In this document: positions 59,516-64,000 of the stretch, piece by piece | How positions within the stretch are numbered: the stretch's first letter is position 1 | How the letters are laid out: every line of letters begins with the position of its first letter | NCBI GenBank assembly: GCA_963838095.1 | Contig: CAWIPO010000008.1 | Location: 372,001-436,000, forward strand | Source of the DNA: CAWCGU01 sp963838095 | GTDB lineage: Bacteria > Actinomycetota > Thermoleophilia > Solirubrobacterales > 70-9 | Direction of reading: 5' to 3' | Length of the DNA: 64,000 bases | The notes under the pieces: model-generated | Databases searched by the model: none | What the model saw: only the letters and a program-made list of their open reading frames with translations | What the model was told of the DNA's origin: nothing | Made by a program: the position numbers and the translations under genes

Positions 59516-60352
59516 CTACGAGAGGGAACGAGCCCCGAGCTCGCCGAGCAGTCGCTCGGTCGCCTCGATCGGCGTCGCGCCGAGCCCGGGCACGCCCTCC
59601 GGGCCCTCGACCAGGCGTGCGCCGCGGAAGCCGAATACCCGCGATCCTCGCCCGCGGCGGACGAGGGTGCGAAGCGGCTCGCCAACCACGTCGAGGCGCG
59701 TCTGCGAGCCGCACAGCACGACCGCCACCGGGTCCAGCGCCCTGATCGCACTCTCAAATTGGTCCGCTTCGAGATCCGCCGAAAGCAGCAGCACCCGCAG
59801 GCCGGCCCGACGCAATGACAGCTCCAGCGCCTGGGTGTAGAGCGCTTCCACGCCCGGAGAGGGGCCGGCGTCGAGCAGGAGCACGCCCTCGACGCGGCTC
59901 GCCACGGGCGCCAGGCGCCGCGCCGAGTGGAGCCAGCCGGTCGCCCACCGCGTCGCGAACTCCAGCTCGGCGTTGTGTCCCGGACGGCCGGCGGTGGTCT
60001 CGAGCGCCGGCAGCAGCACCTCCTCGACGCCGCGCTCAACCGATCGCAGCGCGAGAGCCTGCTCCATCTCGCGGTCCGCCGCCGGCTCGTCAAAGCTGTC
60101 GAAGGCGCGGATCAGGCGGGCCGGCGACGCCACGCCGGGGCCGCGTCGCCTCGCGACCTCGACCGCTGTAGAGATTTCACCCGTCTCGGTGAGAGCGTCG
60201 CGCAGCGCCTCGAGCTCGGTGATGTCGTAGTGACGGTGATTTCCCTGCGTTCGCTGCGGGCGCGGGAAGCCAAGGCGCCTCTCCCAGCTCCGCAACGTGC
60301 TCGGGCTGACGCCGAGCATCTCCGCCGCTGCGTTTGTCCGTATTCCGGCCAT
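59516..60352 (-). CDS. MerR-family regulator with degenerate B12-binding-like domain
   Basis: 278 residues. MerR HTH at the N-terminus (TNAAAEMLGVSPSTLRSWER with RRLGFPRPQRTQGNHRHYDI). The middle (~75-150) is a helical bundle and the C-terminal ~130 residues resemble the Rossmann-like cobalamin-binding domain of CarH/LitR (GVLLLDAGPSPGVEALYTQA, LRVLLLSADLEADQFESAIR). The B12 ligand motif ExHxxG/DxHxxG is not present, so classical cobalamin binding is doubtful. It is co-transcribed with the HD-GYP gene, two bases before its start. Confidence 0.85.
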   Translation of the reverse strand: MAGIRTNAAAEMLGVSPSTLRSWERRLGFPRPQRTQGNHRHYDITELEALRDALTETGEISTAVEVARRRGPGVASPARLIRAFDSFDEPAADREMEQALALRSVERGVEEVLLPALETTAGRPGHNAELEFATRWATGWLHSARRLAPVASRVEGVLLLDAGPSPGVEALYTQALELSLRRAGLRVLLLSADLEADQFESAIRALDPVAVVLCGSQTRLDVVGEPLRTLVRRGRGSRVFGFRGARLVEGPEGVPGLGATPIEATERLLGELGARSLS

Positions 60353-60473
60353 TGCGCTCTATTTGCCCTCGTTGGAGTGAGCCCGGAGCCCCCTCCCAGG
60401 ACAGTTGTCGCGCATTTCGGCGCATTTCGCAAGTCCGAGCAGGCAATTTTGCAGAAATCTTGCGTTTTGACGG

Positions 60474-61418
60474 CTAAGCGCCGACCGAGACGCCCTCGCC
60501 CGACGCCCTCGCCGCGTATCGCGCCTCGGTCGCGGCGCTCAGCAAAGCCTCAGATTCGTTGCCGTGGCGGGGGCAGGAGACGACCCCGATGGAGACGTCG
60601 ACGCGTGGCTCGTTGTCGGACTGGGAGATTTCCACGACTTTCCGCAGGCGCTGTGCCAGGGAGACGACGTCCTGCGCCTCCTGGTTGGGCGCGAGGACGC
60701 AGAAATCGTCGTGGCGCATGCGGAAGACTCGGTCGACGGTGCGGGTCTCGTTGCGCAGCAGCCCGCCGACGGCGATCAGCAACGCATCGCCGGCTCGCCG
60801 TCCGAAGGCCTCGTTGATCCGCTTCAGGCCGTCGAGATCGACTCCGAGCAAGGCGAACGGTCGCCCGTAGCGCTCGCTGTCCGCGATCAACGCCGACATC
60901 CACTCGTCCAGCTCAGTTTGGCCCGGCAGCCCCGTGAGCGGATCGCGCTTGGCCTCGCTGGTGCGTTCGTGCACAAGCGTCTCTGCGACCGCGGCGTGGA
61001 TGTCGGCGAACACGTCCGCGAGCCTCTGCACCGATTCCGCGAACGACTGATCACGCTCGGCCGCCTCGCTGTGCAGCGCCGTCACGATCAGCGCCTGGAG
61101 CGCGCCGATGTCGTGGGCCAGCTCTGAGGCTGCCCGCTCGCCGCGCCGCAGCGCCAGAAGGTCTGTGGCGCGGGCTTTGGCGAGCGCCGAGGCCCCCTCG
61201 GAGGAGCGCCTGTCTCCACGCTCCAGCTCGCGAACGATATCCGCGATCAGCGGCGGCCCCTCGCGCACGATCCAGGCGACGGGAAGGTCCTCGAGGTCGC
61301 TCAGGGCAGTGCGCTCGATCAGCCTCACAAGCCAGCGCTTGGCGAGGTCCTCGCGGGACTCCTCCAGCCGATCGAGGCCGCTGGCGGTCGGTATCGGGTT
61401 GGCCGGTTCGGCAAACAT
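60474..61418 (-). CDS. Degenerate GGDEF-domain protein
   Basis: 314 residues from ATG 61418. The N-terminal ~150 residues are helical (ESREDLAKRWLVRLIERTAL; RsbR-like or globin-like helical bundle). The GGDEF-like domain keeps KRDPLTGLPGQTELDEWMSA and LLGVDLDGLKRINEAFGRRA, but the active-site motif is RHDDF (residues 235-239), and the second strand VDVSIGVVSCPRHGNE is present. Without GGDEF the synthase activity is probably lost; it may bind GTP or c-di-GMP as a receptor. It lies between the MerR/HD-GYP pair and the divergent SpoIIE phosphatase. Confidence 0.85.
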   Translation of the reverse strand: MFAEPANPIPTASGLDRLEESREDLAKRWLVRLIERTALSDLEDLPVAWIVREGPPLIADIVRELERGDRRSSEGASALAKARATDLLALRRGERAASELAHDIGALQALIVTALHSEAAERDQSFAESVQRLADVFADIHAAVAETLVHERTSEAKRDPLTGLPGQTELDEWMSALIADSERYGRPFALLGVDLDGLKRINEAFGRRAGDALLIAVGGLLRNETRTVDRVFRMRHDDFCVLAPNQEAQDVVSLAQRLRKVVEISQSDNEPRVDVSIGVVSCPRHGNESEALLSAATEARYAARASGEGVSVGA

Positions 61419-61582
61419 GAAGCAATCCGTGCGAGCGCCGTCAGGGGTTTCCCGGTGGCGCGCCCGCTCTGGTTTAGTCAACGCCCGTGGCGGCCGATGG
61501 TTTGGGTGAAACACAAACTGGCGCCTGAATCGTGCGTCAGGTCTAGACTTTCCGCTCCATCATGCCCTCATGACGAGCGGCT

Positions 61583-62809
61583 TTGGATGGACACGTGAAC
61601 CGGGGATCACCCGATCGGGGCAAAAACCAGCCGGGCGGCGGCGGCCAGGAGGGCGATCCGCTCCTCGACGCGACCCTCGAGGGCCTCCGACGCGCAGATC
61701 GCTCGACGCGCCAGGAGCATCAGGTTGCGCAGACCCTGCAGCGCAGCCTGCTCCCTGAGGCGCTGCCTGAGATCCCCGGCTTCAGCCTCGCGGCCCGCTA
61801 CCAGGCGGGATCGTCCGAGGCCCGCGTGGGCGGCGATTGGTACGACGTGGTGCCGCTGTCGGATGGGCGTGTGGGAGTCGTGATCGGCGACGTCGCCGGC
61901 CACGGCATCAAGGCGGCGGCCCGGATGGGCCACCTTCAGAGCGCGCTTCGTGCCTACGCCCTCGGAGGAGATTCGCCCGCGGTCGTGCTCGAGCTGATGA
62001 ACCGGTACGTGCGCGAGCTGGAGCCGGGTGCGATGGCGACGCTGGCGTACGCGCTCCTGGAGCTGGATGGGATGGTGCGGATCGCCGTCGCGGGACACCC
62101 GCCACCGTTGCTTCTCGAGTCCGAGTCCGGCTCCGGGCGGCTGGTGACGGGAGAGCAGGCGCCTCCGCTCGGGGTCGCCACGTACCCCGGTTACGAGGAG
62201 ACGGTGATCACGCTCGGCCCCGGCTCGTCACTCGTGCTCTACACCGACGGCCTGATCGAGCGCCCCGGCCGCTCGCTCGACGAGGGGCTGGAGCGTTTGC
62301 TTGCGGCGGGGATACCGGGCACAGCCGAGCCCGAGGCGCTGTGCGAGCGGTTGCTGGGGGCGATGCTCACCGACGCGGCGGCGGACGATGTCGCCGTGGT
62401 CGCCGTTCAGCTGAAGCCGGCTGTGCTGGAATTCGAGCGCGTGGTCCCCGCCGATCCTCGTGCGCTGGCCCCCCTGCGCCAGTCGCTGAACCTGTGGCTG
62501 AACGGCATCGGTGGCAGCGCCGATGAGGTCTATGACGTGCTCGTCGCCTGCGGCGAGGCCTGCACGAACGCGATCCAGCACGCCTACCCGCCGGGCGACG
62601 CGACCTTTCGCGTCTCCGGGGTGTGCGAGAACGGGTCGCTCGAGATCACGGTCAGCGACCGTGGCAGGTGGCGCGCGCGGGCTCCGGGGAGCGGGGGGTT
62701 GGGACTGCTGCTGATGCAGGGGCTGATGGATTCCGTTGACGTCGACACCGGTGCGGACGGCTCCAACGTCATCCTCCGCCGGCGCTTCGGCCGCAACGGC
62801 CGCGGCTGA
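61583..62809 (+). CDS. SpoIIE/RsbU phosphatase fused to RsbW-like ATPase domain
   Basis: About 408 residues from TTG 61583 (GTG 61595 possible). A short helical N-terminus (LRRADRSTRQEHQVAQTLQR) leads to the PP2C-type SpoIIE domain with VGGDWYDVV (83-90), IGDVAGHGIKAAARMGHLQS and the metal Asp in DAAADDVAVV near 270. A C-terminal HATPase_c anti-sigma kinase domain follows (VACGEACTNAIQHAYPPGDA, GGLGLLLMQGLMDSVDV). One protein thus has phosphatase and kinase ends of a partner-switching system acting on an anti-anti-sigma factor; no STAS protein is seen nearby. Confidence 0.9.
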   Translation: MDGHVNRGSPDRGKNQPGGGGQEGDPLLDATLEGLRRADRSTRQEHQVAQTLQRSLLPEALPEIPGFSLAARYQAGSSEARVGGDWYDVVPLSDGRVGVVIGDVAGHGIKAAARMGHLQSALRAYALGGDSPAVVLELMNRYVRELEPGAMATLAYALLELDGMVRIAVAGHPPPLLLESESGSGRLVTGEQAPPLGVATYPGYEETVITLGPGSSLVLYTDGLIERPGRSLDEGLERLLAAGIPGTAEPEALCERLLGAMLTDAAADDVAVVAVQLKPAVLEFERVVPADPRALAPLRQSLNLWLNGIGGSADEVYDVLVACGEACTNAIQHAYPPGDATFRVSGVCENGSLEITVSDRGRWRARAPGSGGLGLLLMQGLMDSVDVDTGADGSNVILRRRFGRNGRG

Positions 62810-62980
62810 CCTGAGCAGGAAAACGCGCACAAAACTCCCGCTCAGCGGCGGATATCTGCCGCTCGACGACAAAAAACCTACGTGTGGGCGGAGTCGGTGG
62901 TCCCAGCCGCGATCTTTCCTGCGACACGGCAGCGATCGCTGCGGGCTCGCATGGGCGACGGGCCTTCACGGAGGAGGAAC

Positions 62981-63916
62981 TTGGCGCCGACGGCGAAGAT
63001 GGCGACGATGGAGTTGGCGGCGGCCGACGATGGCCTGCCGACCCCGATTGCCGTCGATCCACGCAACGGTCATCGCGAGCATCGGACGCTGCGAACGCTG
63101 CGCCTCGTCGGCGACAGCGATCTGGTCACGTCGGTCAGAGCCGGTGACGAGCGCGCCTTCGAGGCGATGCACGAGCGCCACTCGTCGGCGCTGCTCGGGT
63201 TCGCGCGCCACATGCTCGGCTCTCAGCAGGAGGCCGAGGACGCCGTGCAGCAGACCTTCTTCAAGGCCTATCGAACCCTGCACGCCAACGAGAACGAGAT
63301 CCTGCTGAAGCCGTGGCTGTACGCGATTGCCCGCAACGAGTGCATCTCGATGATCAGGCGGCGCCGGATCCGAGAGGCGGACCCGCTCGAGGACGAGTCA
63401 CAGCCCTCCGCATCGGTGCTCGCCGAGACGGTCGAGCAGCGCGAGGACCTGCGTGCGCTGCTTTCCGGAATCTCACGTCTCCCCGGCGACCAGCGTCAGG
63501 CGCTGTTGCTGACCAGCCTCGGGTCGCTGTCGGGAGAGGAGATCGGGCAGATCCTCGGCTGCGATCGGGCGAAGGTGAAGTCGCTTGTCTTTCGGGCGCG
63601 TGCTTCCCTCGCCCGGATCAGGGAGGCGCATGAAACGAGCTGCGAGGAGATTCGGCGGCAGCTCGCGGAGCTGCGAGGCGGTGCGCTGCGCCGCAGGGTG
63701 TTGCGCGAGCACCTGCTTGCATGCGACGGCTGCAACGAGTTCTTGATCGAGATCCGCCGCCAGCGGGAGCTGGTGGGCTCCCAGCCGGACTGCCACCCCA
63801 AGGCCTGCGAGGCTTCCGCGCTCACCTCACACCAGCCGGTCCCTCGCCGAGCCCACAACTGGACAAGTGCAGTAATCGGTGAAGAGGCAACCGCCGCTCG
63901 TCCCCCGCGTTCTTGA
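62981..63916 (+). CDS. ECF sigma factor with C-terminal zinc-finger-like tail
   Basis: About 311 residues from TTG 62981, which has aggagga four bases before it (ATG 62999 is an alternative). Sigma2 (DERAFEAMHERHSSALLGFA, then AEDAVQQTFFKAYRTLHANE and WLYAIARNECISMIRRRRIR) and sigma4 (LPGDQRQALLLTSLGSLSGE, EEIGQILGCDRAKVKSLVFR) are clear. The C-terminal tail contains RREHLLACDGCNEF-like HxxxCxxC (HLLACDGC), the pattern of zinc-binding anti-sigma domains, here fused to the sigma factor. The last ~60 residues are polar. A separate anti-sigma gene may lie beyond the right edge. Confidence 0.88.
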   Translation: MAPTAKMATMELAAADDGLPTPIAVDPRNGHREHRTLRTLRLVGDSDLVTSVRAGDERAFEAMHERHSSALLGFARHMLGSQQEAEDAVQQTFFKAYRTLHANENEILLKPWLYAIARNECISMIRRRRIREADPLEDESQPSASVLAETVEQREDLRALLSGISRLPGDQRQALLLTSLGSLSGEEIGQILGCDRAKVKSLVFRARASLARIREAHETSCEEIRRQLAELRGGALRRRVLREHLLACDGCNEFLIEIRRQRELVGSQPDCHPKACEASALTSHQPVPRRAHNWTSAVIGEEATAARPPRS

Positions 63917-64000
63917 AGTAACCGAGTACGAATATCCTGGCTCCGACACGTGCGTGGCCGAGCCATCGCCGGGGGGCTGGATTACCACAGGGAACGTGAA

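Overview
The window is high-GC DNA with dense, often overlapping genes and many GTG/TTG starts. It looks like chromosome from a deep-branching actinobacterium, probably class Thermoleophilia (Solirubrobacterales or Gaiellales relatives). This assignment is an inference. It rests on gene content: a secreted protein with the RLTFANVVSALALFVALGG-type N-terminus, tandem CHRD proteins, a DUF4235 protein, ECF sigma factors, a sortase and an RPF/lysozyme-like coiled-coil protein.

Layout. 0-3 kb: the end of an EF-G-like factor, a zinc-ribbon protein, RNase HI, a secreted protein with a short collagen-like stretch, then tRNA-Gly(GCC). 3-11 kb: an accessory block behind tRNA-Gly. It carries a macrolide-type glycosyltransferase with a TetR regulator, an unusual MarR/TetR-like regulator divergent from a nitrilase-superfamily protein, a methyltransferase/aminotransferase pair and a truncated methyltransferase. 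The last 13 bp around the tRNA 3' end recur twice in this block, once next to tandem repeats that look like integrase arm sites. 11-16 kb: small stress and enzyme genes and a membrane GGDEF/HD-GYP protein. 15.8-19.5 kb: a DGPF-ECF42 sigma pair with a matching promoter motif, then a remarkable MauE-thioredoxin-cysteine-rich fusion. 19.5-22.9 kb: a minus-strand operon for a citryl-CoA-lyase-like protein, a PaaK-like CoA ligase, a VOC protein and a GST.

23-28.9 kb: an integrative element in tRNA-Cys, bounded by a perfect 47-bp direct repeat. It contains a tyrosine recombinase, an excisionase-like HTH, a 192-bp-repeat secreted protein and small toxin/antitoxin-like genes, several of them interrupted. 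29-32 kb: truncated haemoglobin, a YihY-family protein, DUF4235, tRNA-Val and two CHRD proteins. 32-44 kb: a core block, thrS, infC-rpmI-rplT, a SpoU methyltransferase, pheS-pheT and argC-argJ-argB-argD, with start and stop codons overlapping from the SpoU gene to argD. 44-57 kb: sugar epimerase, CMD protein, SDR, sortase, argG, a lysozyme-like protein, SixA, DNA polymerase III alpha and envelope proteins. 58-64 kb: a signalling cluster of an HD-GYP protein, MerR/B12-like regulator, degenerate GGDEF protein, SpoIIE phosphatase/kinase fusion and an ECF sigma factor.

Single-base frame breaks occur in conserved genes (argB, argD, the YihY gene, the CMD gene) as well as in the element. Part of the apparent gene decay is therefore probably consensus-sequence error and should be checked before calling pseudogenes.
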